A DNA stretch of 64,000 nt from Antitrichia curtipendula (taxonomy: Eukaryota > Streptophyta > Bryopsida > Hypnales > Leucodontaceae): contig OX579635.1 of NCBI GenBank assembly GCA_951230915.1, positions 13,826,001 through 13,890,000 of the forward strand, in the 5' to 3' direction. Both the position numbers and the translations under genes were made by a program. Of this stretch, positions 40,236 to 53,344 are shown in pieces. The notes below the pieces were generated by a model. The model had not been told where the DNA came from. It searched no databases and saw nothing but the letters and a program-made list of their open reading frames with translations. Numbering within the stretch: position 1 is the stretch's first letter; each line of letters opens with the position of its first letter.

Positions 40236-40737
40236 TTAACCCTTAAAAGGATGGGTTGGCCACCATGAAAATCATTTGTTTTGATACCATGTTAATTGTT
40301 GGCTCAAAAAAATGAAAAAGCACTCACTGGAAGACAAATTATTGTATACAAAATTTGGAGGATGAGTAGTTGCATTTTTGTCCGACATGTAAAGTAGGGG
40401 TCTCTAAAAGCAACCTCTAACACAGAGGTACATTTTACTTTCTTCAATGTACCAACGTTGTACATTTCAGGAGGGGTTCGCCTTTAGAAATCATTGCATT
40501 TCAGCTACAAAAATTTGTAACTAATTCCACGAAGGTCCAAAAAATATGAAATGACTTGGATTAGATGCCGATTTCATTTTTCTTCCTAGTAAAATTTACT
40601 GAAAATTGTTTCAAGGAGTTTAGCTTCCCTGAAAATGCAATCAGCTCTTAAAAGGTTGCTTTTAACAGCCTCCTACCTTAGAGATTCCTTTGTCATTCAT
40701 CAACTGGAAAATGTCCTCAGAGTTGTTTATGGGTTAA
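40236..40737 (+). mobile_element. TTAA element, family B-like
   Basis: Left TTAACCCTTAAAAGGATGGG, right TTGTTTATGGGTTAA. The right end matches the MTP-intron copy (CATTCATcaactggaaaatGTCCTC). The interior includes the repeat TGTACATTTCAGGAGGGG shared with about 50990. Confidence 0.6.
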
Positions 40738-40822
40738 TGTCACTCACTTTGCTCCCACCAAAAGTGGACAGAAATCCACCCCACAGCAAGCATGCCATGG
40801 GTCTCATGAAGCCATCAATACG

Positions 40823-41062
40823 GGCTGGGGTGAACTGACCCCCTCGCTCATCCTACCAAAGTCCATCTAGGGGTGCATATAAAAAAAAAGCCCCCTATTT
40901 TGTGCCATGTAAAATTTGTTTTCTACAGGACCCCTAGCTAATTTGGACCCTCCATTTGCAAATATGAATTCAGAATTTAAAAAAAACAAATTCATGCATG
41001 AAAAATAAAAAAAATTCAGGGTTTTCCCAGAAGGACAAGCGAGGGGGTCAGTTCACCCCGGC
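40823..41062. mobile_element. 240-bp MITE with GC-rich ends
   Basis: GGCTGGGGTGAACTGACCCC at the left is repeated inverted at the right (GGGGTCAGTTCACCCCGGCC), extending to about 30 bp (CTCGCTC/GCGAG). The interior is A-rich and non-coding. No clean target duplication was found. Confidence 0.8.
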
Positions 41063-43050
41063 CTCAGTACGTACACAGTCATTATACCGAAAGAGAAAGG
41101 TGTCTCCTTTCTATCAACTCTCATTGGTCGACAACTGGTGATCGTAAGTTGTACGTGCAACTTGTCTTCAAACAAGCCTAGCTTCTTTTTGTGTTTGGAC
41201 TGAAGGTCTGGAGAGAAGGCCTCCCTAGCGTTGACAAATTAAATCCAAGGTACACATACCCATTATGGACCATCCAATATTCAATCGAGTCCCTATCTAC
41301 ACTTGTCAAACCTCTGAAATCAGTTGGACTCATTTCATTCCTTCAGTTAGAACTTGAATCCTTTTTTTGGATTTTTACATATTTTTGCTTGTATCTTTAT
41401 AATTACATATTATTCATGTGAATTTTATCGAATTCGTCATACAGAAAGTGTGGTTTTTAAAAGTCGAGCATTGGTTTGGATGAATGAGAAGTTTTGTGAT
41501 CTTGAAAACTAAAGCCTTTGGAACCTCTTAGTTTGTTCATGCACCATCCAAATTTTGAACGTCGGAGCATTGAGGGATTCATTTAGAGACACAGTTGGGT
41601 ATTGGATCCACAATTAGTATGGATACCTTATATTTAAATTGTATGCTGGGAAGTGTGGCAATGTGAGGTGAAAACACCTAACATTGTTAGAGGACATGTA
41701 TCCTTTAACCCCGAAGTGCTTAGCACATGTTTATCAAATTCCAGACTCTTCTCAATTCTTCCAAAATGAGATTCACATAAATTGACCTTAGAAATCAATA
41801 GTGGAGACAAGTCTAGAAATGCGGGGAAATAGACAAATGTTTTGATTACACCATTGAAAATATTATAATAGTCAAACATGGCAATCTTTTAGTTTGGGAG
41901 GGCCAAATTTGAGGTGCTCGGGTGCTCAAAGGTTAATGCACCTATTAAAAGCACTTTGATTTAACAATAGAGTGTCACTAAAACCATCATTTGATGCTTA
42001 GAGTATAATGTGGGATTATTTGGACACAATAGAAACATGTCAGAGTGATTATTGAGTAGATTTGCTAATGATCAAGACCATATTAGGGATAACCAAGTAG
42101 TTGCCACTATGTCATTGAGGTAGTTAAGTAAACGCGTAGATGCCAACACAAATTGCTTCTAGTTACTAGTGGACAAATTGGAGACAAATTGTAATCAATT
42201 TTGGCATGGTTTAAGAAATTTAACATGTCCCTTTTGGATTTTTAAAGGTAATGAGTAGCAGTGAACAAAGTCAACAATAGGCAAGTCTAAAATGGTTTTA
42301 AGTGGTTTATATATTTTTCCACTTTGAAAAAATATAGAGCTCACATGGGTGGTCCAAAAAACATATTTTGTTTTTGAAAATTCATGATTTCCATTTGCTA
42401 TTTTTTTTCCCAACTACAAAATACTTACAACTATGTTGAATTCCTTATTTTGATGGTTTTAGGTGTTTTCATTTTATGTGAGGAAGTAGACTGCCCTTTT
42501 GAGAAGGTACCACAGATAACTGTTTTTTAATTTTTAATTTTTATACTTGATTTTCACTCTGGCGGTCATCCATAATATTATTATTTCTATAGGTTTACTC
42601 TCAAATGCTTTAATGTTCAATTAATTATTGAGCATTGAGTAGATTCAAATTTGTCTCTTTTCCATTAAAAGGTAGATACTTCATGCTCTCAAATTCATCC
42701 TTTTTTATTTCTATTAAAAAGGCTAATCCTTGAATTATAAAGGTTTCAAAATCTAATTTGTATTCATATTCTAAAACTAATAAGCAAAAAGATTGTCAAG
42801 CCAAAGAGTATACATTAAAGAAAATTAGCCCATTCTTGTCAATTTGTGGACTAACCTTTGGATTAGCTCATGCATAGTTCAATCCATAGCCCAATTGTGG
42901 GTCTTAGAAGCTTAGTCTATTCAAGAATATTCTTTGAATGTACAATATAATTTTTACACTTTTAGTGGTAATGTCAATTTAAATTTTAGATCATTCAAAA
43001 GATAGTAATATATTTAGTGAGCAATTTTGAGTATTGCATTGATGATGCTC

Positions 43051-43588
43051 TTAACCCTGGAAGGACATTGAGGACTAAGAATGTTCAATAGATGATTTCA
43101 TTGTTCACTGCAGAAACAAATAATGCACCTAATATTGGTTCAATAATCATAGCAATTTTGATAAGTACCTTAATCATGGGGGGGCTGCGTCCATCAAGAA
43201 TTAATTCTAGAAAGATGTCACAGACACTAAGTGTTTGATCGATGGCAGAGAACCCTTTCTATATGGGACAAAAGTGTATACATTCATTCTTGAAATTTTG
43301 TATAAAAAGGGGAGGTCTTACACAAAAGTCATAGGAGGTCGCATCCTTCAATTGTTTAAGGACATCATGAACACTAAGTATTAGATGGATGAAAGAGAAT
43401 CTTTTTATGCAGAACATAAGTGCAAATGTTCATCCTTGAAATTTTGTGTGAAAAGGGGAGATCTTGCACAATACATAACTTAGTTTGACCTTCAATGAGT
43501 GGTTTTGTTTTTTTTAAACAAATGCTGCACATAGTACCAAAAAGGACAATTTCCATGGTGATTTACGAGCTTGTCCTCCAGGGATTAA
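43051..43588 (+). mobile_element. TTAA element, family B (full copy)
   Basis: Ends TTAACCCTGGAAGGACA and TGTCCTCCAGGGATTAA. A block of about 75 bp, with ATTTTGTGTGAAAAGGGGAG as its core, occurs twice in tandem (about 43236-43320 and 43385-43465) and once each in the copies at 49698, 51230 and 59963. Confidence 0.8.
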
Positions 43589-44269
43589 CTTAATGTATCA
43601 CAAGGAACTTTTAGAGTTATCAATGCTGTACCACACTGCTGACTCCTCGGACTTGAAAGAAGAACACAAAATTAATGCGGTGAACATCACACATTCAAAA
43701 TGTCGCAAAGGTGACAACTGACAAGATGTCAAGGCACGTCAAGTACGCACACCAACTTTCTGTGACAGACAACTGCAGCTCTCAGTCAGTATGGTGCTGT
43801 ACAGACAGTACTTTTTTCTTACACTCACCCTTGGACTGAACCTCCACAAAAGGCTTGTTGCACTACTATAGACTTGACCATTGTGAAAGGCCCTCAAGTG
43901 GCTAACTTAAAAGTTCCAGTGGAATTGGGAAAAGAAAAAATCTGGGTGCAATTTGAAATCATTGGAAACAAAATCTCAGTAGTGAGAAAATCTGTAAGAT
44001 CTCAATTGAGAGTAAGAAACAGAGAAAATGATTGGACTCAACCAGTACTTGGAAAATTGGTTGGATATGGAAAACAAAAAGAAAATAGTTGGTAAAACTC
44101 AAAAATATTCCCAAATTTGCTCACTATTCATAGTTACATTCATCCAATTTAACAAAATGGAATCGCAATTGAGTAGAGGGTTGAAAAATAATAATTTAAT
44201 TTCTTTTTAGTAAACTTGGTTATCAATAATAATAATTTTTAAATGATATAGTTGGTTAAAGCAAAAAAA

Positions 44270-44890
44270 AACATTTATCATCAACTTGGTCGGAAAATAA
44301 ATAATTAAAAGGGTGAATAAATTTTTGGAGATTTATTGATCTAGCTTCCCTCAAATAAAATAAAATAAAAATAATCTAATTTGTTTATTAAAAGATTGAC
44401 TAATTCATAGAAATTCAACTTGCATGTGCAATAATCTAATAAATTAGCAATTGACTTGTATTCTATAGTTGGCACAAGTATAATAGCTATAATCTCAATT
44501 TTGTTGATAAATACTAGTCAAAAACTTTGTACTTTTCCAAAATTATAAATATACATTGCAAAGTTTTTTGCCTCACCATTTTGACCATTCTACAACACAA
44601 TCTCTCACATACAACAAACCTTGGTACTTTAGACACACAAGATACACAATCTAGGATTTGGAGGTCAAGACAAGGGTTTAGGTAAATGCCTCCACCCTAA
44701 ATGAAAGTAGTAGCAACCATCCAAAAATTGTAAGAACAATTTAGATAAATGCCTACCTTATTCTATTCTATTTTAAAACTATTTAATTTTTAATATGTTA
44801 TTTTTTGTACTTTAATTAATTACTAGGCAGAAAACTACCCAAGTTGCTAGGAAACTATGGTAATTTTTATCATAGTACCTTGGTGTAGAA
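44270..44890 (+). repeat. Dispersed repeat, copy 1 (pair with 53345)
   Basis: Collinear with 53345-53915 through AATAATTAAAAGGGTG, CATTGCAAAGTTTTTTGC, CACAATCTCTCACA, AAAAATTGTAAGAACAA and AAGTTGCTAGGAAACTA. About 0.6 kb; no terminal repeats or coding frame seen, so its class is unknown. Confidence 0.7.
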
Positions 44891-44989
44891 TGAGTTGATA
44901 TTAAAAACGGCCAAGGCTCTATGTTAGTGTTTCTTTCCATCTAATGGTAGGATTTTAAATTAAAAAATCTCTTTGAATTTATTTTTCTA

Positions 44990-45654
44990 GAGTTATATAT
45001 ACGTGGAAAGCATTGAATCATTCTATTTTGATCGATGAATCAAAAGTTGTGAGGAGTTTTAGTTTGGAGATAGTTGTGGATTCTCTACTCTAAAATAAAC
45101 TCTAAAGTGTTTATCTTATTCAATTTTTCAATGTTTTTTGAAAAAATAAAATCAATATGATGTACATTGTTTATTATAGCATTGCAACCATTGGAATTGG
45201 CTTTTTCCAATTCTATAATTAAGTTCTTTACAATTTAATATTTTGAATCATTCTCTACTTCTTTCTACTTACTATTTTTTTCTATATGTTGTACAATTCC
45301 AAATGATGTGAAAACTTTCAAGCATGTAGCTTACTTGTCTAGGGAAAAAAATCCAAATAAGCACCACCATTTTGGACTTTTTTTCCATAGAAAAGTGACC
45401 TTGTGAAGTGTAGCTGCCCATTTTTTCGCAAGGCTGACAAAAGGATTTTTGTCACTTCAAACACTAATATCTTGCAATCCACTCAGCAGAAATTTCTGAA
45501 ATTTTTTCACATCTTTTCAACCCAACATATTATAAGATCCTATGGTTACATTTGTCCAGAAATGTGTTTTTTTCCAAATTTTGGTATTTGTAATAAAAAT
45601 GATAATTTTGGAGCATTTTGGGAAACAATATAATCAAGGATTTAACGGGGTTAA
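44990..45654 (-). mobile_element. TTAA element, sub-family A', opposite orientation
   Basis: Read on the minus strand it starts TTAACCCCGTTAAATCC and continues with the A' signature (CCAAAATTATC..., ATCTTGCAATCCACTC read from the plus strand). The far end near 44990 is not sharp. It shares the TTAA at 45651-45654 with its neighbour. Confidence 0.7.
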
Positions 45655-46502
45655 ACCCCTAAAGTCCCATTATCCCCTTAGGGGACAAAATCGATTTTGC
45701 ACTGGTTCCTATGGTCTCAATACTTTGTTGTGATTTTCTGAATTTTTTCTAAAAGATACAAAAACACATCATCATTTCAAAAACATAATTTTTTTTTTTC
45801 AATCAAAGCTTAGGAGAAAAATTTATGGCACAAAAAGCCCTTTTTATAGTTTGGTGGGCGAAAAAAACTTCAAAATACCTAAAAAACAATTTAGAATTTT
45901 TTTGGTATAGGTTATATTTTTATGGATATAGGAAGCTTTGATTTATTCCATTTGGATTTGTTATGTGAAAGTTATAGACAATCTTGTTTTTTGGGCAGTC
46001 ATAGCATCTTCTTGAAAAAATAACTTATAGAGTTCATTTTTTACCTTAATTTTCACAATTTTTCAAAAGAAAAAGTTTTACAAGGTGAAGATCTCTTGCT
46101 AGAATAATTTGACTGTTGAAATTAGTATATTATAATTCTATCTTAGAGCTGTTAATAATTTAGATTTTCCTTTTAATCTTAAATCTACTTCTACTTAACA
46201 ATTTTTTAATGGTCGAGAATTAAGGTTTTTTTTTGTAGACTTTCAACTCAATTCTTTATCATATAAAATTAGGAATTCAAAATCAATAGAGCAAAAATTA
46301 TAAGTTATGAAGGTTCAAAGCCAAAAAATGTAGTTGAATAAGATGCAAAAAGCTTGTTTCTTTCATTTTAAATGCAAATATCTTGCAATCTACGAGGCCA
46401 AAGTTCGTGAAATTTCTTTCACACATTCTTATACTAGTCTATAGAAATGGTAGTTTTGAGTGTTTTTTGATGGAAAGGAGGCCTTGGGACTTTGAGGGTT
46501 AA
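45651..46502 (+). mobile_element. TTAA element, family A, abutting another element
   Basis: Left end TTAAACCCCTAAAGTCCC (one extra A), right end GGGACTTTGAGGGTTAA. The family A interior is present, including CCCCTTAGGGGACAA. Its left TTAA is also the right edge of the inverted A' copy at 44990-45654. Confidence 0.85.
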
Positions 46503-47899
46503 ATTACTTTCAAATATCAATCTAATATTTTTATTACGTGACACTATAATTTATTTTGAGCCTTTTTACTTTAATTCATGAAAAATTGTCATAGTTATAA
46601 ATTTTGTGATTAAAAGTGAAAATAAATTTGTAAATATAACAAGAACGATTCTATTAATTTGAAATTATGTTGAAAGTTACAAATAAAAATGGAGATTATT
46701 ATGAAAAATTCTCAATGAGTTGTTTTATTTTTACACTCTAAATATCTCTAGCAATGATCTTGAAGTCTAATTCACTATGAAGATAAATTTATCATGTTAT
46801 ATAATTGATATATAGAATCTAGATATTTTTCATGTGTGTAGAAGTGAATTTTCTATTGGCAGTTGTTTTTTCTAAATTTTGTTGAAAAAATCAAATAATT
46901 AAAAAAAATTAAAGTAAAAGGTGGAAATAAAATTATACAGTATCAGTTATAATATATTAGAATAATCTGGGATTTTTATCAAAATAAAGGTTAAAATAAA
47001 AAATATAATTTTATAATCTATTGTTTTTAAATTAAGAAGAAGAAAAATTGAATGAGGAACATAAAATATGGTGTAACTTGGATTTTGATACTCGGAGCTT
47101 GCAATTGCAATAATTCTTACAATTTTCAAATTTTTCAAATTTTCAAATAGGATTGAATTAAAACTTGTCAAACTTCATTTTCATAGTTTAAAACACATAT
47201 CAATAATGGATGTTTTAAAAGTTACAATCAGGGTTGGCAAAGGCACATTCAATTTTGGGATGTGCGGAATTTAGAGGGTTAAGGAATCTAAAGTTAACGC
47301 AATGTACCATTGGATCATGTTTTGGGGCATCATGGTTTGTATTGCTGTGAACTAGGTAGGCAATTCTTAGATATTCAAAAAATCAAGGATGAATTTAAAG
47401 AATTTGGTTCATAATAAAATGTTGGTGGTTTGGAAATTTTAATATTGCACTATGATCACCTTTATTATGTATGTATATATGTGTGTGTGTATGTATGTTG
47501 TTTGTGTGCATATATATAATCAATTTTTAGATCTACATTGTGAAATTAGAAATGCAAATATATGCCCTTGTTATATAATCATTATTATTTTTATGAAGAA
47601 ACCATACAAACTGCTATTATTTTTTCATTATCTTATGTCTCCTTTTTTCTTAGTCACATCCAACAAAATTGGGTATACTTGAATTTTATAGCCACTTTTG
47701 TACATTGTATTTGGTGTAACCCACCTCTAAATATAAGTGTATCCGAAATTAGCAATCTACTCTTATATATGATTGTGTCCAATTTAGATAAGAATCTTTA
47801 GAGACCACTTGTATATTTGCGTTGCAATCAGGTATGCCTAGAGCACTTGCCCTTATATGTTCAAACCTTAGACATCAACAATTTGTAGATGAAACATTA
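46503..47899. other. AT-rich intergenic DNA, no gene seen
   Basis: Contains a GT/AT-rich microsatellite-like tract near 47466-47520 and nothing else assignable. Confidence 0.6.
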
Positions 47900-48197
47900 C
47901 AAGAAGTTTCAGCCCTCGAAGAGGCTGTTAACAGATGATTTTCGGCACCACTATGGTGCAATTACAGGAACAGGAAAAAAATATTTTTTTATAAAATAAT
48001 TAATATTTTTTATTAAAAAAATAAAAAATTCTTAATTTTTTATAAAAAAAATATTAAAAAATAAAAAAGTCTGACGTGGCGCTGACGTGGCACAATTAGT
48101 GCCACATCAGCACCCGAAATCAAATAATTTTTTATTTGAATTTTTTCTGCAATTGCACCCGGGGGGGACGGCCCCTTCCAGGGCTGAAAAATTCTTG
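47900..48197. mobile_element. MITE with ~28-bp terminal inverted repeats, TA-flanked
   Basis: Left CAAGAAGTTTCAGCCCTCGA, right (inverse) from ...CCAGGGCTGAAAAATTCTTG, each with TA outside. A central hairpin GCTGACGTGGCA/TGCCACATCAGC sits between A+T tracts. 298 bp, non-coding. Confidence 0.75.
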
Positions 48198-49358
48198 TAC
48201 TGAGTACTCAATCAAAGTTTAAACCTAAAGTAGTCTACCCTTAAAGCAACCATTTAAGCCTACCTAGCTCATCGTTGATGATATTATATATTTTAAGCAA
48301 TATGACACTCATTTCTAGATAGGGGTTGCATTTAGAACATGGTCGCTTTTAGAGCATACTACCTTACGTGTAGGTTGTATTTGCTACAACAAGCAACGAA
48401 TTTTGCTAGGGTTGACAACTCTTTTGAATTCAACTTTTTAATTCCACAAGTATTTTTTGGGGATAAAAAATAAAACTAGGATACACTTCCAAATTGACTT
48501 AAATGTCCAAAAGACCATTAAAAAGTCCATTCAAATGCATTATTCGCATAAAAACTATTGATTCAAACAATATTTTTTCTTATGGTGAAATGACATAAAT
48601 TCATTCTGATATTTCTCATTGAGAGACTTGTGCTTGGTTGGAAGTTAATATAGCTAGTAGTGCTTGTGAAATAAACAAGGGGACTCACTTTTCACTGTGA
48701 TGAAATATTGTTGCCTCCTTCACTAATTTGCCCTATTAATAAAGGGGGGGGGGGCTAGGATATTAGTATCACCTAGAAAATTAGTGTTTATACCAAAAAT
48801 TATTATTGTGGAAATTAATACAACACAATAATATTTTCTAGCTCTACTAATTTAGTTAAAATAGTGTGACTTTAGTCAATTAGTGTCACATACACTATTA
48901 GGAAGACAAATCAATGTAGTGGCAAATGCTCTTCCCTTATGCCTATCTTCTTGTGTAGGGGATGCCCACTTGACAAAGTGAGGGCAATAAATTTTTGAGA
49001 GTATGTCAAACTTTGAGAACATTGTACTAGTAGGCCCTATGTTGTTGCCACATGATAGTATAATAAAAAATAAAAAATAATTTTTTTTATAGCTTCAAAA
49101 TTTAATATTTTTTGCCATAAATCAGAATGTCATGAAACAAAGTCCATGCACCCTTCTTAATTAGCTAAGAGCTTTCTCATGGTACCACGAATGTTGCTAC
49201 GGGATGCATGGTCTTTGAGACCTCACCCTAACAAACAAACAAAATAAATAAAAGCAATAGCCTAATTTAATGTACGTAGATAACCAACCACAATGATCTT
49301 TCCATGATTGGAAGGAATTATGTATAGGGCAATGCCCGACGACGAGAGTCATTGCCCG

Positions 49359-49556
49359 GCGTAAACCGCAGCTAGCAAATCAGCAGAATACGAAACATTC
49401 AGGATGATGTTCGGGATGATATTTGAATGGAGGATGAAAAATCCGTAATGCCCGATTACGCGGGCAAACCCTCGTAATCGGGCATTACAACCTGATTGCG
49501 GTACAGAAGCAGCCCGCGAAGTGAACGGACCATTTGCTGGCAGTGGTTTACGCTAT
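49359..49556. mobile_element. MITE-like element with nested perfect hairpin
   Basis: Outer inverted repeat: CGTAAACCGCAGCTAGCAAAT (from about 49360) against ATTTGCTGGCAGTGGTTTACG (to about 49552). Inner perfect 16-bp hairpin: GTAATGCCCGATTACG (49445-49460) and CGTAATCGGGCATTAC (49473-49488), 12-nt loop. GC-rich relative to its surroundings. Confidence 0.75.
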
Positions 49557-49697
49557 GCTAAATTTAGATGCTTGGGTGGGACATATCAGGTAATTAAAGG
49601 ATTGAGGTTGGCTTAGGAGCCATCGGAAATAATTTTGTTTCTTGTAGAGGTCTTCTTTTTCAAGGATGTAAAAGGGATCCCAACCTCTTTGGTAAGC

Positions 49698-49925
49698 TTA
49701 ATCTATAAACGCCACCGAGGACATTTTCTAGCCGATGAATGACAAGAAAATCTGTTGTGTAGAACAAAAGTGCAACTATTCATCCTCCCAATTTTGTGTG
49801 AAAAGGGAATCATCTACAGTAGTTTGTCTTCCAATGAATGCTTTTGCATTATTTTAATCCAACAATTCACATGATGACAAAACACATGATTTCCCACGGT
49901 TATGAGCCCGTCGTTTAAGGGTTAA
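49698..49925 (+). mobile_element. TTAA element, family B (short copy)
   Basis: Ends TTAATCTATAAACG and CGTTTAAGGGTTAA. Contains the family B core (AGTGCAACTATTCATCC, TTTTGTGTGAAAAGGG). Confidence 0.75.
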
Positions 49926-50984
49926 ACAATGTCATGTGAGTACCACCAAGCATAGCCTTGACAGTGATAAGTTACAGTAACAACTTAATATTATAGTGTT
50001 TTTTTAATAAATAGTTGGTCTGGTGGGCCTGACTCATTTCAGTATGGAGAATAACTTAACCAACTTGAATCCCCCTGTGATGTCATCCAAGATTGATTGC
50101 ATTGACGTCATCCCCAGCAGTAACTTCAATTGATGGAAGCATGGAATCATTCACCTAAATCCTGGATCCCATAATTATGTACATAGTAGGTCGGTGAGGT
50201 TCCTATTGCAGCCAAATTCTGTAACTAATTATATATGAATTGACACAATCCAGTGAAAAGAGGCAACACAGCTGTGTGTGTCTCCCACCACACACACAAA
50301 CCACAAAAATCAGGAACCATCCGATTCATTTAAAAAAAAAACCCACCCCCCCAAGAAAAATCAATAGCCATCAGATGTACATATGAAATACGGAACGAAT
50401 ATGCATATGAATATGATACAATCACATAGAGGTACGGACGGTGGGATATGGATACGACAATATGAGATTATCCCATATTGATTGTTTACAATCCCACCTT
50501 CCCAAAATTATAAGATGGGGATGGGGGTGGGGTCAAAATTTAATTTTAATTTAAAAAATTTTTGGCACCCTCCCAAAATTATAAGAGGGGTTGGGGTTGG
50601 GTTTAAATTTTCATTAAATTTTTTTTTGGCATGGTGCATAGTTTCACACTAAAATCTGAATTTTTTTAGTTTTGCACACAGTGTCACCTATGCACTCAAA
50701 AGTGGCTGCACCAGTCAGACAACATCACAATGTATGTGAATTGATAATCCAGAGTCCATGACACATCAATGTGTAAGTTATGTGGAACTCCCTCACATTT
50801 CTGGAACTCCTGTCCATGATAAAACTAAAAACTAATGGTAAGATTGTATGAAAATGGAAGCTTACATGCAAGTAAGGTAGAAGGCTCGAGAATAGTTCGG
50901 GCATTAAGAACCGCCCATCTGTAAAATGTACATGATTTGTACATGCTGTTTTTTCATAGCCTTCATTGATGTACAAACAATGTA

Positions 50985-51230
50985 CATTTCAGGGGTGGAC
51001 GATTTTAGAGCCCTATGCTAGTTCAACTTCAAAATTTCATAACTAATTTCAAAAAGCTCCAAAAAATGTAAAACGACTTAGGTTAGATGCCAAATCCACT
51101 TCTCTTTCAAGGAAAATCTATTGAAAAATATTTCAAGAAGTTTTGCCTTCCCAAAATTCAGTTTCAGCTCTTACGGGGGCAATTTCTGGACCTGTTACCT
51201 TACCTTGTGCACTCTTCAGTTGGCATACCT
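50985..51230 (+). repeat. Dispersed repeat shared with 40460-40680
   Basis: Both contain TGTACATTTCAGG(A/G)GxGG, then TAACTAATTxCA...GGTCCAAAAAATxTxAAAxGACTT, TTAGATGCC, and a TCAAGxAGTTT block followed by CAGCTCTTA. About 60-70% similar by eye. Confidence 0.6.
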
Positions 51231-51471
51231 CAACCCCTTAAAAAACAAAACATGCCGCAACTGTTTTTCCATTGATGAATGATAGAAAATCTTTCTACGT
51301 AGGACAGAAGTGCAACTATTCATCCTTGGAGTTTTGTGTGAAAAGGGGAGGTCTTGTGGAGTAGTTTGACTTCCAATGGGTGCTTTTGGATTTTGGTGAA
51401 AAAACAATGATTTGCATAGTATGTGAAAAGGGATGATTTATGTGGTTACCAACATGTCCTTTAAGGGTTAA
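51230..51471 (+). mobile_element. TTAA element, family B (short copy)
   Basis: Left end CTCAACCCCTTAAAA (TTAA degenerate), right end GTCCTTTAAGGGTTAA. Family B core present. It is preceded by a repeat (about 50985-51230) that resembles 40460-40680. Confidence 0.7.
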
Positions 51472-52050
51472 GGTGGGTACATCCCAAATTGCATCCACCA
51501 CCACCATCATCACTATATGAAGCAATTTTTTTTTCCCATTTCATTTTAGATAGTGCAAAAAGTGATAATCATTGGAAGGATGAAGCTATTTACATCCATA
51601 GAAATGCATGAAACTTGCAATCTATGGATGAAAGTTCATTTATTCTTCCAAAATGATATACATTCGTCCAAAGTGAAGCGATATTGTTCCAAATTTGGTA
51701 GCAAATTAGAAATTTGATCCACTAAAAAGCAAGAATATTTTGCTAAATATTTCCTATTAAAAAATTCATCGCTTTTCAACATAATTTCGCTCAAAAACAA
51801 CAACTTGTTGTGTAGTATACATCTCCAAAATCAAGTATGTACATACATGGAAGAAATGATTTTAGAACATCTACCAAAACAAACTTGGAGCCTTCAAAAC
51901 TTTTATATAATTACAATCTCCTAATGTCGCATTTTTTGGTGTGTTTGAACCTACCTTCACTTGCCAACAAGAAAACATGAAAATTGGACCAATCCAATAA
52001 TACTCTTAGAATAGTAATTAGGCGAAGTAGTAAAAAGTGGGATACCCACT

Positions 52051-52199
52051 CTAACCCTTGAAGGATAGTGAGGCCCAAAAGTGGACAATAATTACTTCAT
52101 TGTTCATTGTAGAACAAAGAATGCACCTATTGGTTCAAAAATTGGAGCAAGTTTTAGTGACTACCTTAGTCATAGAGGACTACATCCTTTAAGGGTTAA
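52051..52199 (+). mobile_element. TTAA element, family B (149-bp miniature)
   Basis: Ends CTAACCCTTGAAGGAT and ATCCTTTAAGGGTTAA. The interior aligns with the left quarter of the family B copy at 43051 (TTCATTGTTCA, AATGCACCTA, TTGGTTCA), so it is an internally deleted relative. Confidence 0.75.
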
Positions 52200-53083
52200 G
52201 GTGTGTACACCTAAAATTGCACCTTGCTAGAAACGCTACCATCAAGTGCTATCTTGAATCTTGGATATTCCATGAACATGATTGTGTGGATTAGATTTTA
52301 TTGCAAATGATCATTAGAAAAAATTTAGGCTTAAAAGAGATTGCGAGTTTTAGATGGCAATAGTGCAATTAGAGAAAAAATAATGATTTTTTAGATATTA
52401 AATTATTTTTCCTGAAAACTCACATGGCACTATTAGTGCCATGTTAGTGCCATATTTTAATATTTTAAAAATAGATACTTTATTATTTCCATATTTCTAT
52501 TGCGAGACTGCCAAAAATGCATAGTTAGCGGCCCATTGCATGGGTCAGATTTTTTCTAATGACACAAAGTCCCTTGATAGAATAGCCATTTCCCAACCGC
52601 CTTGTTTTTTATATGAACTTTAGCCATTACATTGATCTAATTTGAATTTCAATTCAAATCAAAAAATGAAGCTTCCTAAGCGTAGTTTCTATAATTCTAC
52701 TCTAATTTGAAATTTTCAAAATTAAACACTTTATTGCCATTTGAGCTTTAAAACTATAACTACAATCTATGGAGTTCTTAATTATATAGAGACATAGAAA
52801 TTTGTTTTACACTATGATACTATACACTACGATATACACATAACAAGTAATTTTCAGATATTTTACAACTTGTTTTTTATTTTTTTCCAATCATCTTCTA
52901 ATAATTCACAGTATTTCAAATTTTCACCCAAAAATTTGAATTTTTGTGACTTACTATAGACATGCATTTTCATCTTTGGAAATAAAAAATAATATGTTTC
53001 AAATATAGTTGTAAAATGAAACCTACAAATTGAGGGGTTTTGAAGTTTGAGCACATGCACGATATTAAGTTATATTGTTAAGT

Positions 53084-53130
53084 ATTAACCCTTAAGCACT
53101 CCAATGTCCAATTTTTGGACGATGAACATA
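53084..53130 (+). mobile_element. Lone TTAA-element terminus
   Basis: TTAACCCTTAAGCACTCCAATG is a typical left end, but no inverted partner was found downstream. Confidence 0.35.
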
Positions 53131-53344
53131 TTTATATTCTTATTTTTTTCTTGTTGCTACCAAATTTTTTGAAACAATGTAAAATTAAATAGAAATGCCA
53201 CACATTGCCCTACGCAGTGCTACACAATTTTATTTTATTTAAAGAAAAAAAAAATTCCCACGTGCAAAATTAGTCTTACTAGTTATTATTGTATTTGCAG
53301 AAATTAGTACAATACTCTAACCAACTTGCACTTATTGTAGCTTT

